Below are positions 7,763 through 16,556 of a stretch of 64,000 nucleotides of DNA, piece by piece (the first letter of the stretch is position 1; every line of letters begins with the position of its first letter). The stretch comes from Accumulibacter sp. GTDB taxonomy: Bacteria > Pseudomonadota > Gammaproteobacteria > Burkholderiales > Rhodocyclaceae. Location of the stretch: positions 1 to 64,000 of the forward strand of contig JACKLW010000005.1 of NCBI GenBank assembly GCA_024235715.1, read 5' to 3'. Both the position numbers and the translations under genes were made by a program. The notes under the pieces are model-generated. The model did no database searches, was not told the origin of the DNA, and saw only the letters and a list, made by a program, of their open reading frames with translations.

Positions 7763-8659
7763 CTAACGCAACCTCAGGATTCTGATCGCGCCGAAAAGCA
7801 CCATGATTCCAATGATGAATCCGATAATCCGGTCGGGCAGAGGACTGCCCGTCCAGGCGACCAGCACGCCGGCGAGGATCACGCCGAGATTGGCCAGGAC
7901 GTCATTGGCCGAGAAGATGTAGCTCGCGCGCATATGCACGCCGCGATGGCGATGGCGGGAAATCAGCACCAGGCACAAGACATTTGCCGCCAACGCGAGC
8001 AGAGAAATTCCGATCATGACCGTCTCTTCGGCCGAACTGCCGCTGATGACACGGCGGGCGGTCTCGCTTATGGCGCCCACGGCAAGCGCAAGCTGAAGGA
8101 GACCGGAGATCCTCGCGGCAGACAGCTTTTGCGCCGCGTCTCGTCCCACGGCGTAGAGCGCCACGCCGTATACGGCTGCATCGGCGAGCATGTCGGCTGC
8201 ATCGGCAATCAGGCCGGCCGATCTCGCCCACCACCCGGCGGCAAGTTCGATGACGCACATCAGGGCGTTGATGCCCAGCAGTATCCAGAGCACCCTGGCC
8301 TCTGTCGCATCGTCGGGCGCCGGAATCGCGGCTTCGCCGGCCCGCAGCGCCCGAGATTCGTGCAACTCGGCGCCATAGCCCAGCGGCGCGAGTCGCTCCA
8401 GGATCAGGGCCGCCCCGCCCGCATGATCGATTACCACGGTGCGCCCCGCCAAATCGAAATCGATTGCGTCTATTGGCGCGTCCGAAAGACGCAGGCGGAT
8501 CATCTGCTCCTCGCTCGGGCAGTCCATTCCCGGCACCCGGAAGATGGAACGGAACAGCGGCTCCTCGGCGTGTCCCGTCACCGTGCCCTCGTTCGACCCG
8601 ATGCCGGAGGAGCGATCAGCGCAGATATCGCTGCAGGCACAATGGTTTTCCTTGCGCAT
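7763..8659 (-). CDS. Cation diffusion facilitator with N-terminal HMA-like domain
   Basis: The 298-residue protein starts with a Cys/His-rich tail (HCACSDIC), continues with a heavy-metal-associated-like domain containing VPGMDCPSEEQM (about residues 47-58, one cysteine in place of the usual pair), and ends with a six-helix CDF transporter. Helix 2 has the metal-site spacing DMLAD, and helix 5 has DVLAN, where most family members have HxxxD. It probably exports a divalent metal across the inner membrane in exchange for protons; the substrate cannot be read from the sequence. The ATG at 8659 has GAGGGA seven bases upstream and is preferred to 8674. It is transcribed away from the MtrA-like gene. 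Confidence 0.85.
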   Translation of the reverse strand: MRKENHCACSDICADRSSGIGSNEGTVTGHAEEPLFRSIFRVPGMDCPSEEQMIRLRLSDAPIDAIDFDLAGRTVVIDHAGGAALILERLAPLGYGAELHESRALRAGEAAIPAPDDATEARVLWILLGINALMCVIELAAGWWARSAGLIADAADMLADAAVYGVALYAVGRDAAQKLSAARISGLLQLALAVGAISETARRVISGSSAEETVMIGISLLALAANVLCLVLISRHRHRGVHMRASYIFSANDVLANLGVILAGVLVAWTGSPLPDRIIGFIIGIMVLFGAIRILRLR

Positions 8660-8732
8660 GTCGAATTCCCTCATTTGCAGGCGGCGTCGATGGCGCTTGC
8701 CGCCCGGCGGCCCGTGACGTGACGCGTGCCTG

Positions 8733-8738
8733 TATACT
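8733..8738 (+). promoter_or_regulatory. Possible -10 element for the MtrA-like gene
   Basis: TATACT lies about 48 bp upstream of the ATG at 8786 in the divergent intergenic region. No good -35 hexamer is visible at the right distance, so this is a weak call. Confidence 0.3.
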
Positions 8739-8785
8739 CCATCTTGCCAATAGTCACTTCCGAGCGAACAGAAAATTCGACGACC

Positions 8786-9937
8786 ATGGACAGTGTCGCG
8801 ATCGTGAAGACCGAGATTCGTCGTGCCATGCAGGCCACGAAATGCCATCGTTGCGGCTGCTTCCAGGCGGCGGTGCGAGGCTTCGACGGCTCGGCGACAT
8901 TGAAAGCCCATATGCCGGGGCTGGTGGAAGCGGCATTGGGCCTGTTCGAGCCGAAGCGCTATGACTGTCTGGGGTGCGAAATCTGCTGGCCCGCCGTCGC
9001 TTCGAATGCGGCCGCCGAAATCGATCCGGCACTGGCGGACAGCGACCATTGTGCCACTGCCGAGCCACTGGCCCGAAACGGGTGGCCTCCTCTGCCCGGT
9101 GATTACCGCGTGCTGCGCTTCCGGGCGCCGGTGGCCGTTTGCACGCTGAATTCGGACGAACTGGTCGCGCGCTTGGCTGAGGCGCGCTTACCCGCGCTGG
9201 CGATTGTCGGCTCACTTCACACGGAAAACCTGGGCATCGAACATATCATCCGCAATCTGCTGCCCAATGCCAATGTGCGCTTCCTCGTCGTCTGCGGGGT
9301 GGATGCCCGCGGGGCCGTCGGTCATCTTCCCGGCCAGTCGCTGCTTGGCCTGATGCGCGATGGAATGGAGGAAAATGGCCGAATCCGCGGTGCGGCGGGC
9401 AAGCGGCCTGTCATCAAGAATGTCAGTCACGAGGATGTGGCCACTTTCCGGCGCCGCATTCAAGTCATCGACGTCATCGGCGAGACCGATGCCGAGACGA
9501 TTGCAGGCTGCGTCGCGGAAGCTGCCGCTCGTGACCCTGGACCGGACGAGGAAGCCGGCATCGACGCATCGCGGGTGCCCGTCGTCCAGGCGATGGAGCC
9601 CGAACACCTCATTTCCGACCCCGCTGGATACCTCGTCCTCTACCCGGACCGCCGCAGCGGCCGGCTTGTCGTCGAGCACTACTCCAACGCAGGGGTGATG
9701 ACGCACGTGTTCGACGGCACGACATCGACGGCGCTGTACAGTGCAGTCATCGAGGCTGGCGTGATCAGCCGGCTCGACCATGCCGCCTACCTGGGCCGGG
9801 AACTGGCCCGGGCCGAAGCTGCGTTGCGCGCTGGGAGTGACTACGTTCAGGACAAGGCGCCCGGCATGCGTGATGACGAATCCCTTCCGTCCCGGGATCG
9901 GCAGTGCTGCGGCGGCACTTCGGCGTGCCACCCCTGA
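8786..9937 (+). CDS. MtrA-like corrinoid-binding domain protein with Cys motifs and DUF4346
   Basis: The 383-residue soluble protein has three parts. Residues 18-70 contain two cysteine clusters, C20xxCxC25 and C61xxCxxC67, which look like a metal or Fe-S site. Residues 105-245 resemble subunit A of methanogen tetrahydromethanopterin S-methyltransferase, including IEHIIRNLLPNANVRFLVVCG and GHLPGQS, where H180 corresponds to the histidine that ligates cobalt in MtrA. Residues 285-365 resemble DUF4346. The membrane anchor of archaeal MtrA is missing and no other mtr gene is present. A role in binding or transferring methyl groups on a corrinoid is inference. I chose the ATG at 8786 by domain extent; an upstream in-frame start at 8726 is less likely. 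Confidence 0.8.
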   Translation: MDSVAIVKTEIRRAMQATKCHRCGCFQAAVRGFDGSATLKAHMPGLVEAALGLFEPKRYDCLGCEICWPAVASNAAAEIDPALADSDHCATAEPLARNGWPPLPGDYRVLRFRAPVAVCTLNSDELVARLAEARLPALAIVGSLHTENLGIEHIIRNLLPNANVRFLVVCGVDARGAVGHLPGQSLLGLMRDGMEENGRIRGAAGKRPVIKNVSHEDVATFRRRIQVIDVIGETDAETIAGCVAEAAARDPGPDEEAGIDASRVPVVQAMEPEHLISDPAGYLVLYPDRRSGRLVVEHYSNAGVMTHVFDGTTSTALYSAVIEAGVISRLDHAAYLGRELARAEAALRAGSDYVQDKAPGMRDDESLPSRDRQCCGGTSACHP

Positions 9938-10100
9938 GTGAAAGGACAAGTCTCTCCGTGCGCCAGCTGCCCATGCGGTGACCGCGCCGGGTCGGTATCA
10001 CCCGTTCGCTTAGCGGAGACCTGCCGCTCGACCGCACCGCGTGCCCTGCGGCGGCGTAGGATCCGGCTTCATTGTCACACCCTCCAGGCCGAAACTCACC

Positions 10101-13100
10101 GTGAAAATTCTCGAATACACCGGCCTTGACACCTCCCGCGTCAAGGCCAGCTACCGCAAGGTGGCTGATGCCATCGCCCGCAACGACTTTCGTGCCGCAC
10201 AGGTCAAGAAGCTGGTCAATCTCAGCCACGGCAGGTTCTACCGCGCCCGGCTCGACGACGCCGACCGGCTGCTGTTCTCGCTGGTTCGCCATGGCGACGA
10301 GGTTTGCGCGCTGATGCTGGAAGTGATCGCCAATCACGACTACGACAAGTCTCGCTTTCTGCGCGGCGCGGCGATCGACGAGAGCCGGATCCTGGACATC
10401 GACGCCGACGAGGCGATCGGTGAAGCCTTGCCCGTGCGCTACCTGCACCCTGAGCGGACGGCGATTCACCTGCTCGACAAGCCGATCTCCTTCGACGACA
10501 CGCAGGAGGCGATCTATCGCCAGCCAGCACCGCTGATCGTCGTCGGCAGCGCCGGCAGCGGCAAGACCGCGCTGACCCTCGAGAAACTCAAGCATGCCGA
10601 AGGCGAGGTGCTCTACGTCACGCACTCCAGCTACCTCGCGCAAAGTGCCCGCGACCTCTATTACGCCAACGGCTTCGAGCACGGCGGCCAGGAGGCCGTG
10701 TTCCTCTCCTACCGGGAATTCGTCGAGTCGATCCGCGTGCCGCCGGGTCGCGAGGCGAGCTGGCGCGACTTCGCCGGCTGGTTCGCACGCATGCGGCAGA
10801 CGTTCCGGGAGTTCGACGGCCATCAGGTGTTTGAGGAGATCCGCGGCGTGCTCGCGGCCGGTGCCGGCGGCGTCCTCTCGCGCGCTGACTATCTGGCGCT
10901 CGGCGTGCGCCAGTCGATCTTTCCGGTCGATCTGCGCGACCGGCTCTACGACCTTTTCGAGAAGTACCGCGGCTGGCTCGCCGAAGCGAAGCTCTACGAC
11001 CTCAATCTGGTCGCCCAGGACTGGCAGGCGCTGGCGGCACCGCGCTACGATTTCGTCGTCGTCGACGAGGTGCAGGACATCACCACCGTGCAACTGGCGC
11101 TGGTCCTCAGGACCTTGAAGAGGCCGGGCCACTTCCTGCTCTGCGGCGATTCGAACCAGATCGTCCATCCCAACTTCTTTTCCTGGAGCCAGGTCAAGAG
11201 CCTGTTCTGGAAGGACCCGAAGCTGGCCGAGCGGCAGGATCTGCGCGTGCTCACCGCCAACTTCCGCAACGGGCTCGAGGCCACCCGTGTCGCCAACCAG
11301 TTGCTGAAGATCAAGCACCGGCGCTTCGGCTCGATCGACCGCGAGAGCAACTTCCTCGTGCAGGCGGTCGGCGGCGAAGCCGGACAGGTCGCGCTGATGC
11401 CCGACAAGGACGCCAGCAAGCGCGAGCTCGACCAGAAGATTCGCCAATCGACGCAGTTCGCCGTGCTGGTGATGCGCGACGAGGACAAGGCCGAAGCCAG
11501 GAAGCACTTCGCAACGCCGCTGCTGTTCTCGATCCATGAAGCGAAGGGGCTCGAGTACGACAATATCGTCCTCTACCGCTTCATCTCCGACCACCGCGCC
11601 GAGTTCAGCGAGATCGTCGACGGCGTGGAGCCGGCCGATCTGGCCGCAGATACGCTTGACTACCGGCGGGCGAAAGACAAGACCGACAAGTCGCTCGAGG
11701 TCTACAAGTTCTTCGTCAATGCCCTCTACGTGGCGCTGACACGCGCGATCAGGAATGTTTACGTGATCGAGTCGGATACCGGCCATGCGCTGTTCGGGCT
11801 GCTCGAAATGAATCTCGGGCAGGTCAAGGTCGAAGCCGGGCAATCGAGCCTCGAAGACTGGCAGAAGGAAGCGCGCAAGCTCGAACTGCAGGGCAAGCAG
11901 GAACAGGCCGAAGCGATCCGTCGGACGATCCTCAAGCAGACGCCGGTTCCCTGGCCGGTTTTCGGCGAAGCGAAAGTCGTCGAGCTGCTGGTCAAGGTGT
12001 TCCGCGAGCAGCTCCCCGGCGCCAAGATGAAGCAGCAGCTCTACGAATACGCGACCTGTCACGACGAACCGCAACTCGCCGAATGGCTGGCCGCGGAGGC
12101 GAAGTTCGTGCAGGCGGCGAACTTCGTGCAGCAACGGGCGAACTTCGGACGGAAGACCTACCTTCCCTACTTCGCCAATCATTTCAAGGACGTCCTGAAA
12201 CAGTGCGAGCAGTACGGGATCGAGCATCGGCTGTCGATGAACCTGACGCCGCTGATGGCCGCGGCGGCGGCCGGCAACGTCGCACTGGTCGAAGCCTTGC
12301 TCGAACGCGGCGCCGACCGTGAGGCCGTTGACCACTATGGCTACAACGCGCTGCACTGGGCGTTGCGCGAGGGATTCCGCGATGCGAACTTCGCCCGCGG
12401 TCCACTGGCCGCGCTTTACGAACATCTCGCTCCGGCGAGCATCGACGTCAATACCGGTGAACGCCTGGTGCGCCTCGACCGGCATCTCTCCGAGTACTTC
12501 CTCTTCCAGACGCTATGGGTCCTTTTCAAGTCCCGCTTCAGTCATCGCCAGCGCCGCAGCAACGGCGCTTTCGAGGCACAGACGATTCTCGACGCCTGGC
12601 AGCATCTGCCGGCCAATATCGTCCGTCCGGAACGCAACAGGCGCCAGCATCTTTCCAGCGTCCTGGCGCGCAACGAAATCGACCGCGACTACGCGTACAA
12701 CCGGGCGCTGTTCAGGCGCGTCAGTCAGGGCTGGTACCAGCTCAATCCCAAACTCGCCGTCCGGCGCCGCCAGGGCGACGAGGAAGTGTGGACGCCAGTC
12801 TGTGCGGCGCTCAACCTGCCGCTGATAAACGAGTTCTCCCGGCTGGACGACTGGGGATGGCCGGAGCCGATTCCGAAAGTCATCGACCGCTTGCTTCTCG
12901 AGGCGGGTCTGCCCGGATGGCGAGTGCCGATCGCTGCCGAGCGGGCCGTGGCTCGTGCGCAGGCACTCGAGGAAGAACGCCTGGCCGAAGCGCGAGCGCT
13001 GCAGGCGCAACGCGAGGCAGAGCTGGCAGCCGCGGCGCAGATGCCGGTCAGGTGGGGCAGTCCGCAGGCCAAACGCCTCGAGATCGAGCGTATCCGGCGG

Positions 13101-13127
13101 GAGATCGAGGCGCGCAGGAAGGGCTGA
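10101..13127 (+). CDS. RelE-fold / UvrD-like superfamily I helicase / ankyrin fusion protein
   Basis: The 1008-residue protein opens with about 90 residues like the RelE/ParE fold (GRFYRARLDDADRLLFSLV, then VIANHDYDKSRFLRG). A superfamily I helicase core follows: Walker A GSAGSGKT (149-156), Walker B VVVDEVQD, motif III LCGDSNQIVHP, motif V SIHEAKGLEYDNI and motif VI ALYVALTRA. Ankyrin repeats occupy about 713-790 (TPLMAAAAAGNVALVEALL), and the end is a charged coiled coil. No nuclease motif is evident. The GTG at 10101 fits the RelE alignment; an ATG at 10041 is in frame but adds low-complexity residues. The gene stands alone. The design recalls toxin-helicase fusions of defence or RNA/DNA-repair systems, but its function is not known to me. 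Confidence 0.85.
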   Translation: MKILEYTGLDTSRVKASYRKVADAIARNDFRAAQVKKLVNLSHGRFYRARLDDADRLLFSLVRHGDEVCALMLEVIANHDYDKSRFLRGAAIDESRILDIDADEAIGEALPVRYLHPERTAIHLLDKPISFDDTQEAIYRQPAPLIVVGSAGSGKTALTLEKLKHAEGEVLYVTHSSYLAQSARDLYYANGFEHGGQEAVFLSYREFVESIRVPPGREASWRDFAGWFARMRQTFREFDGHQVFEEIRGVLAAGAGGVLSRADYLALGVRQSIFPVDLRDRLYDLFEKYRGWLAEAKLYDLNLVAQDWQALAAPRYDFVVVDEVQDITTVQLALVLRTLKRPGHFLLCGDSNQIVHPNFFSWSQVKSLFWKDPKLAERQDLRVLTANFRNGLEATRVANQLLKIKHRRFGSIDRESNFLVQAVGGEAGQVALMPDKDASKRELDQKIRQSTQFAVLVMRDEDKAEARKHFATPLLFSIHEAKGLEYDNIVLYRFISDHRAEFSEIVDGVEPADLAADTLDYRRAKDKTDKSLEVYKFFVNALYVALTRAIRNVYVIESDTGHALFGLLEMNLGQVKVEAGQSSLEDWQKEARKLELQGKQEQAEAIRRTILKQTPVPWPVFGEAKVVELLVKVFREQLPGAKMKQQLYEYATCHDEPQLAEWLAAEAKFVQAANFVQQRANFGRKTYLPYFANHFKDVLKQCEQYGIEHRLSMNLTPLMAAAAAGNVALVEALLERGADREAVDHYGYNALHWALREGFRDANFARGPLAALYEHLAPASIDVNTGERLVRLDRHLSEYFLFQTLWVLFKSRFSHRQRRSNGAFEAQTILDAWQHLPANIVRPERNRRQHLSSVLARNEIDRDYAYNRALFRRVSQGWYQLNPKLAVRRRQGDEEVWTPVCAALNLPLINEFSRLDDWGWPEPIPKVIDRLLLEAGLPGWRVPIAAERAVARAQALEEERLAEARALQAQREAELAAAAQMPVRWGSPQAKRLEIERIRREIEARRKG

Positions 13128-13448
13128 CCCGGCGGACGGCTTCGCACCGCACGACGGGAGCCAAGCGGCCGTTCGCAACCGCAAGTCCGGTCGGCAGCTC
13201 TGGCCGATCGGTCGGTACCGGGCTTGAGGCAGATCTCGGAGCAGAGCAGCGGTTCCGGCGACAGCCATCAGGTCAGGACGAATTTCCGCTTCCGGACGGC
13301 TGCCGCAGGTCATCCGAATCGGATCCCGCCCGGTTCAACTGCCGGTCGACGCGGGCAGTCGACACGGCGAAACGTTGCAGGGAAAGCGTTTCCATCTCCT
13401 GCATGTTTTTTCGTCCTTGCTCCTGCTCCAGCTTTCCGATCCGCTCCG
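13128..13448. other. Convergent intergenic region, no feature recognised
   Basis: These 321 bases separate the convergent helicase and RND genes. Short open frames exist on both strands, but none has a ribosome binding site with a recognisable product. I see no hairpin followed by a T-run. Confidence 0.5.
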
Positions 13449-16400
13449 CTAACCGTCGCTCCCGGCCAGTTCCTTTTCCAGTTGCCGGTGCACCCGCCGC
13501 GGCGAGCCGGTGTGCCGGGCCAGCAGGTCGTAGGCGACCGGCACGACGAAGAGGGTGAACAGGGTGGCCGAGAGGATGCCGCAAAGCACGACGGTGCCGA
13601 TCACCGTGCGGGTTTCCGTGCCGGCGCCGGAAGAAAGCAACAGCGGGATGGCGCCGGCTGCGGTGGTCACGCCGGTCATGATGATCGGCCGCAGGCGGAT
13701 CTCGGCGGCCTCGACGAGGGCTTCGCGGAAAGGCCTGCCGGCGTCGCGCAGCTGGTTGGCGAATTCGACGATCAGGATGCCGTTCTTGGCGGCAAGCCCG
13801 ACGAGCATGATCAGGCCGATCTGGCTGTAGAGATTGAGCGTCTGCCCGGAAACATACAGGCCGAGCAGTGCCCCGGCCATCGCCAGCGGCACGGTGAGCA
13901 TGATCACGAAGGGATGTACCCAGCTCTCGAACTGGGCCGCCAGCACCAGGAACACGACGACGACGCCGACCACGAAGGTGAACACGATCGCGCCGCTGGT
14001 CGACTTGTAGTCCTCCGACTGGCCCTTGTAGTCGATGATCGCCTCGCTCGGCAGGTGTTCCCTGCTCAATTGCTCGAGGCTGCGCAAGGCGTCGCCGAGC
14101 GCCACCCCTTCGGCGAGATTGGCCGACAGGGTGATGGCACGCACCCGGTTGTAACGGTTCAGGCGAATCGAATCGGCAAACTCTTCGAGCCGCACCAGGT
14201 TGGCGAGCGGTATAAGCGCCTGCGTGCGCGCCGAACGCACGTAGATGTTCTCCAGGCTGGCCGGTGTGCGCTGCGCGCCGCGCTCGCCTTCGACGATCAC
14301 GTCGTATTCCTCGCCGGCGTCGATGTAGGTGGTGACCCGGCGCGAACCGAGCATCGTTTCGAGCGTGCGCCCGATGCTGCCGATGCTGACGCCGAGTTCG
14401 GCCGCGCGGTCGTAGTCGATCACCACGCGCAGTTGTGGCTTGGTTTCCTTGTAGTCCCAGTCCAGCCCGACCAGGCCGGGGTTGTTCTCGTTGATCTTCT
14501 CGACCAGGATGTCGCGCCAGTTCGCGAGCTGTTCATAGGTGCCGCCGCCGATGACGAACTGCACCGGCTTCTGGATACGCGACCCGAAGCCCTGGCGCAT
14601 GACCGGAAAGGCGCGCACGCCGGGCAGACCCTGGAGACGCTTGCTGACATCCGCCATTATCTCCCACGCCGAGCGCCGCTTTGACCAGTCGCTGAGCACG
14701 TTGATGACGATGCCGGTATTGAAGATCTCGACATTGCCGAAAGCCAGCGGCGCGCGCACCAGCATGCGAGAGATCTCGCCGTCTTCGACCAGCGGCATCA
14801 GGCGCTGCTCGATCTCGGTCATGTACGCGGCGATGTAGGGGTAGGAGCTTCCTTCCGGCCCGCTGACCATGACGTAGAAAACGCCCCGGTCCTCCCTCGG
14901 CGCGTATTCATCCGGGATGTTCTGGTACAGCCATAGCGACCCGCCGAGCAGGCCGGCAAACAGCAGGCCGACGATCCAGCTGTGCCCGAGCGCCCCCTGC
15001 AGCAGCGTGTGATAGCCGCTGCGCACCTTGCCGAAGAGCCGATCGACGCCGCCCGACAGCCGCGAGTGCCCGGCGTCCTGTGGCAGGATCTTCGAGGCCA
15101 GCATCGGGGACAGCGACAGGGCGACAAAACTCGAGAAACACACGGCCGCCGCCATGGTCAGCGCAAACTCGGCGAACAGGCGGCCGATGTTGCCCTGCAG
15201 GAAGGCAATCGGCACGAACACCGCCACCAGCACGACGGTGGTGGCGATCACCGCGAAACCGACCTGGCGGGTGCCGCGGTACGCGGCCACGAGGCGCGTT
15301 TCACCGTATTCCTGCATGCGCCGGTGAATGTTCTCGATGACCACGATGGCATCGTCGACGACCAGTCCGATGGCCAGCACCAGCGCCAGCAGGGTGAGGA
15401 TGTTGAGCGAGAAGCCCAGCGCCAGCAGGACCATGAAGCTGGCCACCAGCGAGACCGGCACGGTCACCGCCGGCACCAGCATCGCACGCAGGCTGCCGAG
15501 AAAGAGCAGGATCACGCCGATGACCATGGCGATGGCGATGAACAGCGTCTTGTACACCTCGTGGATGGCGCCCTCGATGAAGACCGAGCTGTCATAGCTC
15601 TGCCTGAGCGCCATGCCTGGCGGCAGCGTGCCGTTGATGCGCGCCATTTCCGCCTTCGCCGCCTTGGCGACGGCCAGGGTGTTGGCCGTCGACTGCTTGG
15701 TGATGCCGATGCCGACCATCGGCACGCCGTTGCCGCGGAAGAACAGGCGGTCTTCGCTGGTGCCACGCACGACGCGCGCGACGTCGCCGAGACGTACCAG
15801 ATAGCCATCGTCGCCGCGGGCGAGCACCAGCCTGGCGAAGTCCTCCGCATTGAGGAAGCTGCGCTGGGTACGCACGGTGAACTGCCGGTTCTCGGAGTCG
15901 ATGCTGCCGGCCGGCAGCTCGACGTTCTCGGCGCGCAGCGCGGCCTCGACATCGGCTGCGGTGAGCTTGCGCGCTGCCAGTTCGCGGCGGTCGAGCCAGA
16001 TGCGCATCGCGTACTCCTGGCCGCCGCCGACGCGCACCCGGGCGACGCCGTCGAGCACCGAAAAGCGATCCGTCAGGTAGCGCCTGGCGTAGTCGGTCAG
16101 TTCCGGGATGCTCATGCCGTCGCCGGCCAGGTTGAACCACATGATCACGTCTTCGTTGCTGTCCTGCTTCTGGATGTCCGGCGGCTCGGCCTCGTCGGGC
16201 AGGTCATCGACGATCGCCGAGACGCGGTCGCGGATGTCGTTGGCGGCGGCGTCGATATCGCGACCGACGGCAAATTCCAGCGTGATCCGCGAACGTCCGT
16301 CCTCGCTGGTCGAGGCAATGAAGCGGATGCCTTCGATGCCCGAGATGCGGTCCTCGATCAGCTCGGTGATGCGGTTCTCCACGACGTTGGCGGCGGCGCC

Positions 16401-16556
16401 CGGGTAGCCGGTGTCGACGGTGACGATGGGCGGGTCGATATCGGGGTATTCACGCAGCGGCAGGCGCTCGAAGGAAAGCAGACCGAAGGCGATCAGCAGC
16501 AGCGACATCACCGAGGCGAAGACCGGCCGGGTGACCGAGACATCGGAGAGGATCAT
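13449..16556 (-). CDS. RND multidrug efflux permease (HAE-1 family)
   Basis: The 1035-residue inner-membrane pump has the full AcrB-like plan: the N-terminal MILSDVSVTRPVFASVMSLL helix, a large periplasmic loop, and a membrane core with the proton-relay aspartates in LVVDDAIVVIENIH (helix 4). A second periplasmic loop precedes the final bundle containing GLAAKNGILIVEFANQ. It uses the proton gradient to expel drugs or other amphiphiles. It overlaps the adaptor gene by 4 bp (ATGA), so the two form an operon with the adaptor first. No outer-membrane factor is encoded here, so a TolC-type protein must come from elsewhere. Substrates cannot be deduced. Confidence 0.95.
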   Translation of the reverse strand: MILSDVSVTRPVFASVMSLLLIAFGLLSFERLPLREYPDIDPPIVTVDTGYPGAAANVVENRITELIEDRISGIEGIRFIASTSEDGRSRITLEFAVGRDIDAAANDIRDRVSAIVDDLPDEAEPPDIQKQDSNEDVIMWFNLAGDGMSIPELTDYARRYLTDRFSVLDGVARVRVGGGQEYAMRIWLDRRELAARKLTAADVEAALRAENVELPAGSIDSENRQFTVRTQRSFLNAEDFARLVLARGDDGYLVRLGDVARVVRGTSEDRLFFRGNGVPMVGIGITKQSTANTLAVAKAAKAEMARINGTLPPGMALRQSYDSSVFIEGAIHEVYKTLFIAIAMVIGVILLFLGSLRAMLVPAVTVPVSLVASFMVLLALGFSLNILTLLALVLAIGLVVDDAIVVIENIHRRMQEYGETRLVAAYRGTRQVGFAVIATTVVLVAVFVPIAFLQGNIGRLFAEFALTMAAAVCFSSFVALSLSPMLASKILPQDAGHSRLSGGVDRLFGKVRSGYHTLLQGALGHSWIVGLLFAGLLGGSLWLYQNIPDEYAPREDRGVFYVMVSGPEGSSYPYIAAYMTEIEQRLMPLVEDGEISRMLVRAPLAFGNVEIFNTGIVINVLSDWSKRRSAWEIMADVSKRLQGLPGVRAFPVMRQGFGSRIQKPVQFVIGGGTYEQLANWRDILVEKINENNPGLVGLDWDYKETKPQLRVVIDYDRAAELGVSIGSIGRTLETMLGSRRVTTYIDAGEEYDVIVEGERGAQRTPASLENIYVRSARTQALIPLANLVRLEEFADSIRLNRYNRVRAITLSANLAEGVALGDALRSLEQLSREHLPSEAIIDYKGQSEDYKSTSGAIVFTFVVGVVVVFLVLAAQFESWVHPFVIMLTVPLAMAGALLGLYVSGQTLNLYSQIGLIMLVGLAAKNGILIVEFANQLRDAGRPFREALVEAAEIRLRPIIMTGVTTAAGAIPLLLSSGAGTETRTVIGTVVLCGILSATLFTLFVVPVAYDLLARHTGSPRRVHRQLEKELAGSDG

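Noticed and set aside
8786-9937. Transfer of a methanogenesis gene cluster from archaea
   Set aside because: Only the MtrA-like domain is there, fused to bacterial-type regions, with the same GC-rich composition as its surroundings and no other mtr gene.
9765-12485. 906-codon minus-strand open frame opposite the helicase gene
   Set aside because: It is a shadow of the GC-rich plus-strand gene: the product has no family features while the plus strand shows all helicase motifs.
13273-13448. Small minus-strand gene after the RND pump
   Set aside because: The frame has an in-frame ATG but no ribosome site and no recognisable product; treated as non-coding.
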